A DNA stretch of 64,000 nucleotides from Sthenelais limicola (Eukaryota > Annelida > Polychaeta > Phyllodocida > Sigalionidae): NCBI GenBank assembly GCA_942159475.1, contig OW804094.1, positions 51,704,966-51,768,965 of the forward strand, read 5' to 3'. Numbering within the stretch: the stretch's first letter is position 1; each line of letters starts with the position of its first letter. A model generated the notes under the pieces. The model was not told the DNA's origin. It did not search any database and saw only the letters and a program-made list of their open reading frames with translations. The translations under genes were made by a program, and so were the position numbers. This document shows positions 43,017-54,100 of the stretch, piece by piece.

Positions 43017-44561
43017 ACAGGGCCATTTAAAAGTGACTAATCAAAGGAATTCTCATCCAATCAGACTAGTGCCCCATTTCCGTAGCCTAAACTTTAGGGG
43101 ATCCATTCCGGTATGATTTAATTTAGCATGTGTATTAAGTACAACATTAACTAAATTCCCACCATCCTGTGTAATTGCTCAAACGGTAATTGAAACTAAT
43201 CCAAATTAACATTATCACTTATATATTTTTGTACCATTATTTATTTTGTACATTAATCGTTAAAATTGAATAAGTTGAGAAGTAATCAAACGTTTTTGAA
43301 CATTTTCAAATTATTAATTGACACTTTAAAATCATAAGAGAAATTCCAACAACACGTCCACATAAGCACAATGCCCTAGGCAGAGTGTTTATATGGACGA
43401 ATCAAGTCCAATAAATTTTCGATTATTGCCGGCGAGTTCCATTCTATATTTATTATATGTGCATAACATTTGATCATTCATATGTCATCAGATATCACTG
43501 AAAAAATATTAAAGAAGTCTCAGAGAGCCCTGCTGGCCCGCTGACAGCCCCGATAGTAGCCCTACAACAGTGCCCACTGTGTGATCATGCAGTATTTAGG
43601 CCTACTGATATTGTTGAATTAAAACGTTCATATCACAGCTATTTCTTGAGCTACATTAATACAAATTATATCATTCGATAGAGAAATTAATGCTCTATTT
43701 AATTATGTGGTTTTTCATATGACATATCAACAGAGCTATTTTTTAGACAACTACATTTTTATAGTATGCATACTATATGAATATTTTTATAGCACCCCAC
43801 TTATTATATATAGCACCTCTCATATAGCATGCGCATATAATAAAGTGTCTTATGGTATTGCAAAGGGAAGCATTATTATGCCATCAAAGGCAGTATCAGA
43901 ACAATCAGTTTTAGAGTGCATGCTATTGTGTGCGTTCGTAAAAAAACTATAAAGATATGGGTTTGATAGAAACACGTTTTTAATACAAGCATGTAATTTA
44001 GCCCAGTTTTAGAAAATATGCTAAACATTGAGTTGAGTTGCATACAAGTTGGCTTACAAGAAAGAAATACATTTGTATCTGGCATTGTTTACTATGGCCG
44101 GCGAAAGGGCATGCAATATATCCTGATAAGTATACTCCAACAAAATACACCCTTCCATGTACTTTCTGGATGCATGACTTGGCAAAAATCCCTTTTTAAG
44201 ATGGGATACTTCTGCTATACGTACAGTGCACTTTCAGATATGATTTATCTGTTGTCAGCAGCATAGGAGATCATTCATATCATATTTATATCACATAATG
44301 TACTTCATTACATTAACTGTATTACTCCCCTAAAAGATATATGCGTTTTGAAGGATATGAAAAACTTATATATCAGTGGAAGATTCTTTCGTGATATTGT
44401 GTCTACATACCCACGTACAAAGCCAAAACAGAAAATGTCAGATTAACAAGAATGTTCTACAGGAGTTTCCGGATTGCGTGTGCCCACTGTGCATGAATAT
44501 TGGGAATACTCAAATTGATTGTGTTCCCGGACAACTTTATGAAAACATGGCCACTGCTAAA
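43017..44561. other. non-coding segment between 42-bp repeats
   Basis: AT-rich. Short open stretches (43707-43952, 44018-44266 and 44376-44576 on the plus strand) show no domain. Either an inserted unit or the product of a local duplication or deletion. Confidence 0.4.
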
Positions 44562-44603
44562 GTAAACGACAACTAATCAATCATGATACAATACAATAGG
44601 CAA
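44562..44603 (+). repeat. 42-bp direct repeat, right copy
   Basis: Identical to 42975-43016. Flanking sequence on either side of the two copies is not similar. Confidence 0.9.
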
Positions 44604-45359
44604 TTTCTGGACCGCTGGTATCTGTGCCCATGGTTATATAACAAATAAAAACGTTATTCAATTTAATTCAAGTTTATACACTATAATGATACAATATGCT
44701 TGAATACTGTATGAATAGGTCAAACAAATCACAATGAACGTTAATTAATAATTGTATAAGTTAAGCCATTCAAAAGATGGACCTTCTACTTAGGAAACGG
44801 AATGCACAGACTTCCTTGTTACTCCTTTAAAGGTTAGAGGTGAGAGGCGAGACACAAGAATTCATGTGTAACAAATGGGAAATGTGTGAAGAATATGAAA
44901 AGCTATGAACGAGACTTAAACTCTCGTCTTATGTGCGAGCATACTAACAATTAAACTACCAATGTTGACTGCTTGAAGAGGCCACTGTTATGACCAGGTT
45001 CTCCTGTTATGGTAGTTATGGATGTTATGGATTGTTATGGATTGAATAATTATTCTTTTTATACAACTACTAGAATAACGAAACGTTTGTTCGCAAGCAA
45101 AACTATTCAGGAATATGAACCTACATGGTTACTCCTTTAATGAAATTTCAAGTTCAGTTTTGCTTGATCATGCGATTCCTGTCATGTCATGCAGCACCTT
45201 GATATAAAATGCTGAGCTTTCTTAAACAGCAGCATGAACTTGCATGAATGTAATAACAACACTATTTTAACTTTAATTTTGATTTCTTCTTTGTTTTATG
45301 CTAGTATTATTCTATTACCCAATAGGCCTTATTAAATAAGTATATAACCAAGACATATA
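44604..45359. other. non-coding, nothing recognised
   Basis: Spacer upstream of the NADAR LINE. No supported gene. Confidence 0.4.
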
Positions 45360-45393
45360 TGTCTAATCTCATACCAGACCGTCCAAAAGTTCT

Positions 45394-45402
45394 GGCGCGA
45401 AA
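45394..45402 (+). promoter_or_regulatory. E2F-like site upstream of ORF1a
   Basis: GGCGCGAAA within TCTGGCGCGAAAATTC, about 220 bp upstream of the first ORF1a start codon. It matches the E2F core. In an AT-rich setting it stands out, but function is inferred. Confidence 0.3.
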
Positions 45403-45622
45403 ATTCAAAATGGAAGCACCACTTTTGAATCGAGCCTAACTAAATCTGGTATTTTGGTTGGATCGACGAGAGCTAGCAACATTTACCTAGAAATCGATAG
45501 GGGAATTGTTTGGGTAGGATACCTAGAACAACTGTATGGACTTAATTAGTGATTATTACCAATCAATCACTGGATTTTGAGACTTTTGTGTGTACGATCA
45601 GACCGTGTGAGCGATAAAGGGT

Positions 45623-47298
45623 GTGATGGCCGGTGTCATGGCCGCTAACCAAAACGAACAAGCAGTTGTCGCACTAGGCAAGGCTAAGGATAGCAGCACA
45701 CCAAAGAGAGATGCTACAAATATATCGCCGATAGCAAACGAAGGTAAAAAAACAGAGACCGACGATGGACAAATTAGAACAAGACATATTAAAACTATTA
45801 AAAATTACGCCTGGGGAGAATACGGTGAGCTTAGTCAAGAAGATAATCCGTGGAATATTTCCGAAAATGTGGGATGGCACGGTGGACTCTGCCTACAGGG
45901 AGATTGTTCCTCAACACAGGTATGGTCCTGGTCCTATCGTGATAAAATTCCTGCATAAATCCGTCAAGGAGGAGGTGATAAGGAGGAAAGATCCCTTCAG
46001 TGATGATAAAGTTTTCCCATTAAATTCCTGGCCAAATAAGAAGAAAATGTTCTTCAAGGAACACAACACGGTGGTAATGAAAAAAAGAAAGAATACGATG
46101 AGGCTCCTGGCTAAAAATGCCATTGTTGCAGGGGCAAATCCAGAGACAACTAGACCCAAAGGGGACCAGGTCCAAATCAATGGTGTCATGTACCATGCAA
46201 GACAAATTCATCTGTTGGACGACAAATATTCGTTGGAGAAAATTAAAATCATCGAAGTTAAAGGGGGCCTGGCCTTCCAAGGGGAGCAGGCATTTCTAAG
46301 TAATTTTTCTCCTGCCACATTCGAATTCGAAGACACTATGTTTACCTCCACAGAGCAGGCCTTCCAGCATAAAAAGTGTATGTTGGCTGGTAAAATGGCT
46401 GTAGCTAAGGCGATCCTTGACACTGAAGAGCCAAGAGACATCAAGGCTATGGCTGACAAAATTGCTGCCCCTACTGGATGGGTCCAGAGGGAGCAGGAGG
46501 TGATGATGAGTATCTTGAGATGCAAGTTTTATCAAAACTCAGATCTGGCCGAAAAGTTGATAAATACTGGACCACTGAAGAAGGAGACAACCCATCTCCA
46601 AAACATGTATGGTCGTGAATAAATAAACAACAACAAAAAAACTTTATCTCTCAGTGTCTTATTGGGTATTGTATCTTATACCATCCTGAAATACTGGAAA
46701 TGTTGAGCTCATTGAGGCGACTACCAACAGAAGATGGGGATCTGGATGCATCCTAGGTGACGTCAAGTTGAATAACGGAACCTGGAAAGAGAAAGGAAAG
46801 AACATTTTAGGTACATTGCTGTGCACAGTACGTAAAGAAGTTAGAGATGCCTTCGATGAGGGAAACTACAATGAATTACAGTGCAAAAGATCGAAGCATA
46901 GCCCTAAAAGTAAAGCAAAGACCGATGAACATGGATTTACCCACCCTGCGAGACCTAGCACGAGCAAGGCAGGAAGTAACACTCCCCCGACAAAGGTAAC
47001 CACTACGGAAAATATGTTTACCATACTAAATACAGACGACAACGGAAACAGAGGCATGAATGACGAAGAAGAAAGTATGGAAGAAGACGTAATGGCTGAA
47101 AAACTAGATGACAACCTACCTATAATGCGTAGATCACGTCTAGGAGGCTACTCGAAAATACTTGATGATTCTGGGTCAAAACGATCTGGGAACCGATCCA
47201 GTCGCAAGCTGGTAGACTTTCCTAATAGTAGTCAGGCCGAAATAACTGCACTACATGAAGCAGCTGATGAACTTTTGTCGAAAGACAAACAAGGGTAA
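45623..47298 (+). pseudogene. ORF1a: RRM-like plus NADAR protein, interrupted
   Basis: The N-terminus is read at 45623-45760; a one-base shift then moves to the frame beginning MDKLEQDILKLLK (45765). The part up to about 46250 resembles an LINE ORF1 RNA-binding region. From 46266 a NADAR domain is evident: FQGEQAFLSNFSP, STEQAFQHKKC, EPRDIKAMADKI, then IEATTNRRWGSG and GKNILGTLL. A 127-bp nested insertion (46572-46698) splits the domain. Removing it brings both halves into one frame, so the insertion is the main lesion. The C-terminal tail (46890-47298) is polar and acidic. Arrangement is the same as in ORF1b, but sequence differs considerably, so the two are not recent duplicates. Confidence 0.88.
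46572..46698 (+). mobile_element. nested short insertion with hammerhead-like 5' fold
   Basis: 117 bp plus one copy of a 10-bp target duplication, AAATACTGGA (46562-46571 and 46689-46698). It begins CCACTGAAGAAGGAGA and forms a perfect GGAGA/TCTCC stem with a 7-base loop, followed by AAAA. This is the same layout as the insertion at 17745-17909: CTGA-N-GA, one extra A, stem-loop, RAAA, then an A-rich stretch (AATAAATAAACAACAAC). The two share structure more than sequence. Likely ends of Penelope-like elements or retrozyme-like units inserted by target-primed reverse transcription. Confidence 0.75.
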
Positions 47299-47345
47299 TG
47301 TAATGAGATTAATTATGTGACTGTCGATAGTATAACTACTCGCGG

Positions 47346-47354
47346 CAAGATGGC
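47346..47354 (+). promoter_or_regulatory. YY1-like motif upstream of ORF1b
   Basis: CAAGATGGC lies in a GC-richer patch between ORF1a and ORF1b. If a second element starts here this could be its 5' initiator, as YY1 sites are in mammalian L1. Inference only. Confidence 0.3.
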
Positions 47355-47679
47355 ATCGGTAGCAGTCGAACAGTATTGCTAGAGTCAGATATTACGCCCG
47401 CGACGTGTGTTAAACCGATGCGATTGCTCTAAATAAGCTATAACAGGAGAGCTTATGGACTTAGGATACCGCAATTTTATCTGGTTAGTTTGATCGAGGC
47501 CAATAACAATCAATTTCCAATGTTTTAAAATTCGCTTCGAGCGATATTGGGAAAGGCGGCAAAGAACAAAGGACTAGGCATCCGCCTCACAGGTGTATAC
47601 ATAACCTGGACACTGTGTGTTGTGCCACGGAATACGGATAGTGCTCTCTTGACTGATCAGTGGATTAATTCAACTAATT

Positions 47680-49503
47680 ATGGCTAGAGGAAAATCTAAA
47701 AGCCGTGGAAAACGGAGAAGGGAAAACCTATCTCTAAATTCTGCTGGTTCGGGCAGTGGATCAGATGATTACGAAACATTGAAAGAACAGGTGAGAGCTC
47801 TACGAGTGGAACAAACTGCTTTGAAAATCGCACTAGATGAGAAACAAACCCAGAAGCCTAAGGAAGTTTCGAATGATCAAAAGGCAGCAATTGATTCCAA
47901 CTCTCATTTCTTGAACAATGTTATAGTAGCCTTGGACAGTGAAATCGCGAGAAGGGTGCAAGTAGAATCACTAATAGTAGATATGAAGCAGCAGTTAAAT
48001 TACTTAACTACTGACCAGAAAGACCTAAGAAAACAGGTAGAGGAAAGCCTTATCTCATCAAAAGAAAACTATATTGAAATTGAAGGTTTGGATATGTATG
48101 ACCGGGAAAACACGATCGACAAATCTGTCTCACTGATTCGTTTACTAATACCTACCTTCAACACAAATCATATCGAGAAAGCATACAGAATAGGAAAGCA
48201 AAAGGGTAAGATTCCACCGAAACTAGTGGTAAAACTCATAAGCGTGGGGGACAAGGAATTTTTGTTGAAAGAGCAAAACGTATTTCATGATCCCAAGATA
48301 TTTCCAACTGAGAGATTCAGATATCTCAAGTTCGTGAGAATAAATCAAATACTTCCTCCTGCAGCCCAACAGAAACGCAGCTTAGTCCGACAGATGGCTA
48401 TTCGAGCAAACCAATTGGGTGGATACAATGCCCAAGCGAAAGGAGATAAACTGTTACTTGACGATAAGATATTCTCACAGTCAATGTTGGAGTACGTGCC
48501 TGATGAATTACACCCCTCTTCTACCAAAATCATACCTGTACGATACGGATATGCGTTTCAAAGCGAGAAGGCATTCCTATCGAATTTTTACAAATGTGCT
48601 ATCGATTACGGTGACGATGACTTTTGCCATGTTGAACAGGCGTTCCAAGCGAAGAAAGCTGAATTGTTTAATAAAGAAAGAATTGCCTCCCGCATCAAGG
48701 CTACCAGAGACCCTCGCGAATGCAAGAGGCTGGGGGATATGATATCGGACGAGAAGCACAGTGCCTATAAGACATGGATGAAAGAGAGAGACAATATCTT
48801 GGAATCTCTTGTACGAATCAAGTTTATGGATAACCCAGAACTCAGATGTAAGCTTGTTGGGACAGGAAGATGTCGTCTGATTGAGGCCACCACAGATAAA
48901 CACTATGGTGCAGGAGCAATCCTTGGTAATCAGAGACTCAAAGACGGCACTTGGGATGGAGAGAACATATTAGGGAACATTCTGGAGAAAGTTCGGGAAG
49001 AGTGTTATCATAAATTCCCGCTAGATGTACCAATCCCTCCAAGAAATCTCCATGAAGATCACAATTCTTTCCTATACCCATTACACAACGTATTGTCACC
49101 TCCTATGAATAGATGCATATCCGTGGGCCAGGACTCTGGCTTAGTACGTTCAAGCATGCCAACAGATGAGGTTGTCATGGAAGAAGAAGAAAATATCACC
49201 ATGATACGGAATACCAGACCTAATCGGGAGACGACGGATGGGATGGACGATTATATGAGGTCCAATAAAATCCCCGATATCCAGGACCAGGTTATAACAG
49301 ATGACAGACCCACTGAAACGACCCAAGATGCAAGGAAATCAAGAACACAACCAGCAGCTGCAATGGCATTCGAACATGGTTTGAATATAAGTGCAGTTTC
49401 TACCCCACACCCCGATACCAATATAAATACAAGAACAATCGCAACACCAAAGTATAGAATCAAAACAAGAAGTGCGCTAGAAGAATCCTACAATCGCATG
49501 TAG
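47680..49503 (+). CDS. ORF1b: coiled coil, RRM-like region and NADAR domain
   Basis: 607 codons, intact. Residues 1-25 are basic (KSRGKRRREN). Residues 28-125 have a heptad-like, charged pattern fitting a coiled coil. Residues 128-255 resemble the RRM-type domain of L1 ORF1 proteins (YIEIEGLDMYDREN, IEKAYRIGKQKG, KLVVKLISVGDKEFLL). Residues 288-440 are a complete NADAR (YbiA/DUF1768) domain: AFLSNFYKC, HVEQAFQAKKAELF, DPRECKRLGDMI, a W-x(n)-KF block, GTGRCRLIEATTDKHYGAG and GENILGNILEKVREE. Relative to ORF1a the WG pair reads YG. The last 160 residues are acidic and disordered-looking. The first half should bind element RNA. NADAR enzymes cleave N-glycosidic bonds to ADP-ribose or related sugars. 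Confidence 0.93.
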   Translation: MARGKSKSRGKRRRENLSLNSAGSGSGSDDYETLKEQVRALRVEQTALKIALDEKQTQKPKEVSNDQKAAIDSNSHFLNNVIVALDSEIARRVQVESLIVDMKQQLNYLTTDQKDLRKQVEESLISSKENYIEIEGLDMYDRENTIDKSVSLIRLLIPTFNTNHIEKAYRIGKQKGKIPPKLVVKLISVGDKEFLLKEQNVFHDPKIFPTERFRYLKFVRINQILPPAAQQKRSLVRQMAIRANQLGGYNAQAKGDKLLLDDKIFSQSMLEYVPDELHPSSTKIIPVRYGYAFQSEKAFLSNFYKCAIDYGDDDFCHVEQAFQAKKAELFNKERIASRIKATRDPRECKRLGDMISDEKHSAYKTWMKERDNILESLVRIKFMDNPELRCKLVGTGRCRLIEATTDKHYGAGAILGNQRLKDGTWDGENILGNILEKVREECYHKFPLDVPIPPRNLHEDHNSFLYPLHNVLSPPMNRCISVGQDSGLVRSSMPTDEVVMEEEENITMIRNTRPNRETTDGMDDYMRSNKIPDIQDQVITDDRPTETTQDARKSRTQPAAAMAFEHGLNISAVSTPHPDTNINTRTIATPKYRIKTRSALEESYNRM

Positions 49504-49994
49504 GATACATCTAAAAGGAACTCAAAACTAGACAAACTTTTCATTTAAATTCCCGTTGGTTTCATCTAAAGAAACTCGAGTTTCATCTAAAGAAATTGGA
49601 GTTTAATCTAATAGCAAGGTACGTTTAAATGAACCGTCTATGAAGGATAAATTTTTATTTTAACGATTTATATTCATAGCAAATCCCACAGAGGAGTGGT
49701 TATACATAGAAAAGGGTCAGGCGATTGTCGCTGTATTCACACGAACAGCTGTTTGCTGTTATGTACATATGTTAACAAGGGCGGTCTTTAGTCGGTCAAT
49801 CACTGAAATAAGCACAATCGTGTAGGTGTATAATGATCAATTAATACATACGATAACAAGTATGTCGTCCCAATGGGAGAAAGGATTGATACCAATATTT
49901 GTATTTGTTTATGTTATGAAAGCATTCGTCGCTGCTGTTTTTATAGATCTGGATAGCAAAACACGTAGAATGATGAGCCTGTTCTTCATGGAAT
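49504..49994 (+). other. ORF1-ORF2 spacer of the NADAR LINE
   Basis: Non-coding, 491 bp. A TTTCATCTAAAGAAA phrase is repeated in near-tandem at about 49560-49610. It probably carries whatever signal allows ORF2 translation; no overlap or frameshift links the two frames. Confidence 0.6.
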
Positions 49995-52708
49995 ATGGCT
50001 AATGCAAAAGCAGATAAAGGTTGCTCAGTGGTTTGTTTCAACATCAGAAGCATACAACAACATTTTAATGAATTTCAAGCTTCTATTCTAGATGAAGGTC
50101 ATAGTGTAATTGCTCTGAATGAGACATGGCTATCTCCTAGAGATAAAGATATCTATATATCTCATAATAATTACCAGATCTTTAGGAGTGATCGGATAAT
50201 AAATGGTAGTCCAAAAAGAGGTGGTGGCCTAGCAGTTTATTGCAAAAAGGCTTTAGAGGTTGATAACATGAAATATGCTCATCTGAATGTGTGTAATATG
50301 GATATTGAGTGTCAACTACTTCAGTGTAGACATCGCATGAACCGAAAATTTCTCCTGGTAAATTTGTATCGGCCCCCGACAGGATCTGTTGAAAGGTTTA
50401 TAGCAAAGATAAGTGATATCCTTGAAGTTATCAGGATTAAAAAAATGAATGCGATATTTGTGGGTGATATGAATATTAACATGGCTAATAATAACCCACA
50501 CAAACGGTCTCTCAACGATATTATGAACAGAAATGGTTTCAAACTACACAATTCCGAGTATACAAGGGTAACAGGAAACAGCGAAACTCTAATTGACTTA
50601 ATGTTCAGTAACACGACAATTAACGATTGCAGATGTTTATACTTGAATATATCGGATCATTTCCCGGTTATAGGTTTATTATTCAAAAGAAATCGTAAGA
50701 GTATAGCTGAAAGAGAGTATATTTGGACGACTAATAGAAGCCCTGATGATATGAACCGCTTTAAGGAAAAGGTCAAAACAGAGACGGATAGAATTGTATT
50801 TGACGATAGGGTAGTGGATGATATTTGGTCTGACTTTTTTAATATAATTGTGAAGGCTGACAAACAGAATTCTACAACTATAAGGAGAAGGAAAAGAGAG
50901 AATATCTCATACATCTCAGAAGTAACGCATAACCTAATAAAAGAGCGTGATAGAGCATTTAATATGGCAAGAAACTCAAAAAGATTAGATGATTTTAAAT
51001 CTGCAAAAGATTTAAGAAAAGAAGTGAAATCTCGATTATTGAGGGAAAGAAGACAATTCCTAATAAAAAAGGTAAACGATAACACAGGTAGACCCAAGAA
51101 ATTTTGGGAACAGCTTGGCAAGATCTATAGCAATAAAGAAAACAATTCGCATTCCAATCTTGAATGTTTTGATACGGATAATGGTTTGGTATGTGACATT
51201 GAAGCTATCAATTATGCCAATAATTACTTTGCTGATATAGGTTATAACAACAAGGGATATTATGACTTATCGAATAGGGCGTACGGTGATGTAAATCTCG
51301 TGGGCAGTGTTGATGAAACAGAAATAAGAGGCCTTATAAAGGATCTGAATGATAGCAAATCATCTGGTTTTGAGGAAATTAACAATAATACTCTGAAGAG
51401 TTCCCTTGAAGCGGCAATTGTCCCCTTTACCAAATTAATAAATCGAATTCTACAAAGTAGTCAATTTCCGAAGCAATGGAAAATATCCCCGATTGTTTTA
51501 CTGCCTAAAGACGGAAACAACCGAATAATAGATAATATAAGAGCAATTACTTTGGTTACATCTACAAGCAAAATTGTGGAGAGAATTCTGTACACTAGGC
51601 TGAACGACTACCTAGAAACCGAAAACATATTTTACAAATACCAGTTTGGATTTAGGGGGGGTCTATCAACAAACGATGCCATTTACCATTTACTTTCTGA
51701 ATTGTACACCAAAACAAATACTGGACATAAGATGAGTGTTGTGTATTTTGATGTACGAAAAGCATTTAATTCGGTCAACCACCAATTGCTTGTTGAGAAG
51801 TTACATAACCTTGGACTGAACGAAGGGTCTCTGCTATTGTTGAATGATTTCCTTACTGACCGCAGGCAATATGTAAGATCGAAATGCGGACTTAGTAATA
51901 GGAGAGAAGTGTTTGCTGGTGTTCCCCAAGGAAGCATCCTTGGGCCACTTATGTTTTTAATTTTCATAAATGATTTAAAAAATGTTTTTTTCCATGGCAA
52001 ATTGCTCATATATGCAGACGATGTAGCCTTGATATCTGACGACAGAAGCGAAATAGATTTAACTAAGAAATGTCAGATCGACATAGACACATATGTAAAG
52101 TGGTGTAAGAAGAACTTACTGGAGATAAATGAGAGGAAAACAAAAATGCAATACTTCGGTTTCAACAACAAAAGAGTTTTGAGTGATTGTCTGCATGTGA
52201 GCTGTAATGGTGTCAAAATCAGCAGAGTATTTACGTTTAAGTATCTTGGATGTGTAATAGATGAGAAGCTAACATTAAATCAACATGTGTCTAGCATTCT
52301 ACGAACCGTATACTGGAAGCTGGGTGAATTACAGAAAAGGAGGAAATATATAAGACCTATATTCTGCCTATATGTGAATATGCCTCCCCATTTTTCGGTC
52401 CAACAAACAAAGGCCTATGCAACAAGTTAGATCGCTCGTATAAATACGCTCTACGAATTGCTTTTGGACAAAGTGAAAGGTTTGACTACAATGTCAAGAT
52501 GCGGGAAATCAATCTATTACCCCTTGAGCTTCGAAGGAAAGCAAGTACAATTAGTCTGGTACATAGATATAGGATAGAAATGAACCTAACAAACCATGAA
52601 AGAGTATTACGAAGAGATATGGTCCCCAACTTGGAGCTAATACTTCCAAAATCGGAAAGATATAAGAGATCCATCATGTATAAAGGTATATGTTGGGACG
52701 GGGGTTGA
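49995..52708 (+). CDS. ORF2: APE endonuclease and reverse transcriptase
   Basis: Residues 8-235 are an AP-type endonuclease: CFNIRSIQQH, NETWLS (catalytic Glu), RGGGLAVY, NLYRPPTGS, VGDMNINM and SDHFPV (catalytic Asp-His). Residues 490-740 are the reverse transcriptase: FGFRGGLSTND, VVYFDVRKAFNSVNH (motif A, about 583), GVPQGSILGPLMF and IYADDVALIS (catalytic YADD, about 673). A one-base shift near 52345 ends the first frame at 52430; the C-terminal block (ICEYASPFFGP, RIAFGQSERFDY, LLPLELRRK) continues in another frame to 52708. Nicking and target-primed copying are the expected activities. Apart from that shift the gene looks intact. Motif A has AFN rather than the usual AFD. Confidence 0.92.
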
Positions 52709-53610
52709 CGAGGAGTAATAGAAGAAGTTCGACAAGGAGTTTGGTCGAAACCAAGCAAAGCTGGGTTTTAATATGCCATAAACAGATACAGTAAAGCAAA
52801 AAATTATCTGTTCCTGCACGTCTGTGCGTGGCGATGCTGCAATTGAAAGTGAGTGAACAAGAACGTTTCAGGTGAACCGAGACGCAGCAACGATTCTGAT
52901 TGGTTAAGAGAACAATGGGCGCATCATAACAAACTGGATGATGGCCTGTGATTGGTTGAATAATTGTGGGCGTGGCCCAGAAGGAAAGTAACCGCCCTTG
53001 GTCCCAAATATGGGCATCGACCCGTCGATTATATATATCCAATTGGAACGAGTTACCAGCAAATATCAAAGCAATCACTGATCATAGGCAACTGAAAATT
53101 GTTCTGTTAAATAGATATAGAGAAGTGTTGAATGATGTATAATTACTATTGTTGTTTTTATTTGGCCTCCCGTTTTTACCCTGCGACGATATCGACCTAA
53201 ACTAATGACCATTGACTTGAAGAGTCCAATTGAATTGAATTGATCAGCTGGGCAGTGTGTGACTGGGAAATGTACATGTCGACTAGAATAGGGTATCGTG
53301 ATAGTATGTTTATGTAAGGTAATGATCACTAAGAGTATCGAGAATAGATCGTAATGTTTCTCCACGGAGATTGAATGTATTCGTGGCGGTTAGAACAGCC
53401 ATTTAAATCTTATAAATACTTGATTTTGTAATGTCTAATGAGATGAATTTTGTGAGCAAATTTGAAACTTGTTAAATAATAATGTAGTAATGACAGGGCA
53501 ACGCACGAAATATAACAGCTGTGTTTGTTATGCGTAATTTTGAGGTGAATATGAATTAATAAAAATGTAATGTAATGTGGCCAATAAAAAATATTTAAAA
53601 AAAAAAAAAA
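52709..53610 (+). other. 3' UTR of the NADAR LINE
   Basis: About 900 bp, non-coding, ending in AATAAA (53583-53588) and 14 A residues. A GGGCGTGGCC patch near 52967 is GC-richer. The poly(A) fixes the 3' end of the element. Confidence 0.65.
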
Positions 53611-54100
53611 TAACTTGACCATAAATGAACAAAATCGATCTGCAAATGTTCGAGATCGGAGGACTTTCTGACATGGGACGCCATGTTGGTAGTCAACGAG
53701 GGGTACTTGTTATGTCGCAAAAGCGGAAGTAAACGCAACTTGAGTTAAACGCTGAATGATTTGTAACAACGAAGGTCAAATTGGTGTATAATTGTAATCT
53801 AATTAAAAAAAACATTTCATGTATGTATATAGTAAAGTTAACGATAGTTGATGGTCAATAGAAAATTACGACCTTAACCGGAAGAGACCTCCGGAAGTAG
53901 TATTATCCAAAATGGCGGATATGGATGAATCGATCCTTGAAGGTATGTTGTAATAAAGTTTGTATTGTTTATGTCGGGTTTACGTGTTGCTGGCTCTCGT
54001 CGAGCTACCCGAATGTTCATTGACCTCACTAAATTCAGTATGCGAGATATGGTGGTGAGGAATTGGGTTTATCATGTTTTAAATAATTGTTTTTACACGC
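53611..54100 (+). other. spacer with promoter-like features
   Basis: Lies between the poly(A) of one LINE and the ORF2 of the next. It contains three ETS-type GGAAG words (53723-53730, 53878-53884 and 53891-53898) and the ATGGCGG start context described at 53912. Either the 5' UTR of the second LINE or a host promoter. Confidence 0.45.
53912..53942 (+). CDS. possible first coding exon or LINE 5' leader
   Basis: AAAATGGCGGATATGG opens a frame, MADMDESILE, ending at a consensus donor (GAAG then GTATGT at 53943). Two CCGGAAG ETS sites lie 15-35 bp upstream, the typical look of an animal housekeeping promoter. The same AAAATGGCGG also fits a YY1 site, which would suit a LINE 5' end. No matching downstream exon was found in the window. 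Confidence 0.3.

Larger units (their letters stand above)
45360..53610 (+). mobile_element. LINE with two NADAR-bearing ORF1s, ORF2 and poly(A) tail
   Basis: Order on the plus strand: putative promoter, ORF1a (45623-47298, damaged), ORF1b (47680-49503, intact), ORF2 (49995-52708), 3' UTR with AATAAA at 53583 and a 14-A tail at 53597-53610. No ORF2 or poly(A) separates the two ORF1s. Either the element has a duplicated ORF1, or the 3' end of a first copy was lost when a second inserted. The left border at about 45360 is a guess; no target-site duplication could be fixed. The reverse transcriptase is of the APE-endonuclease LINE type. Confidence 0.75.
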
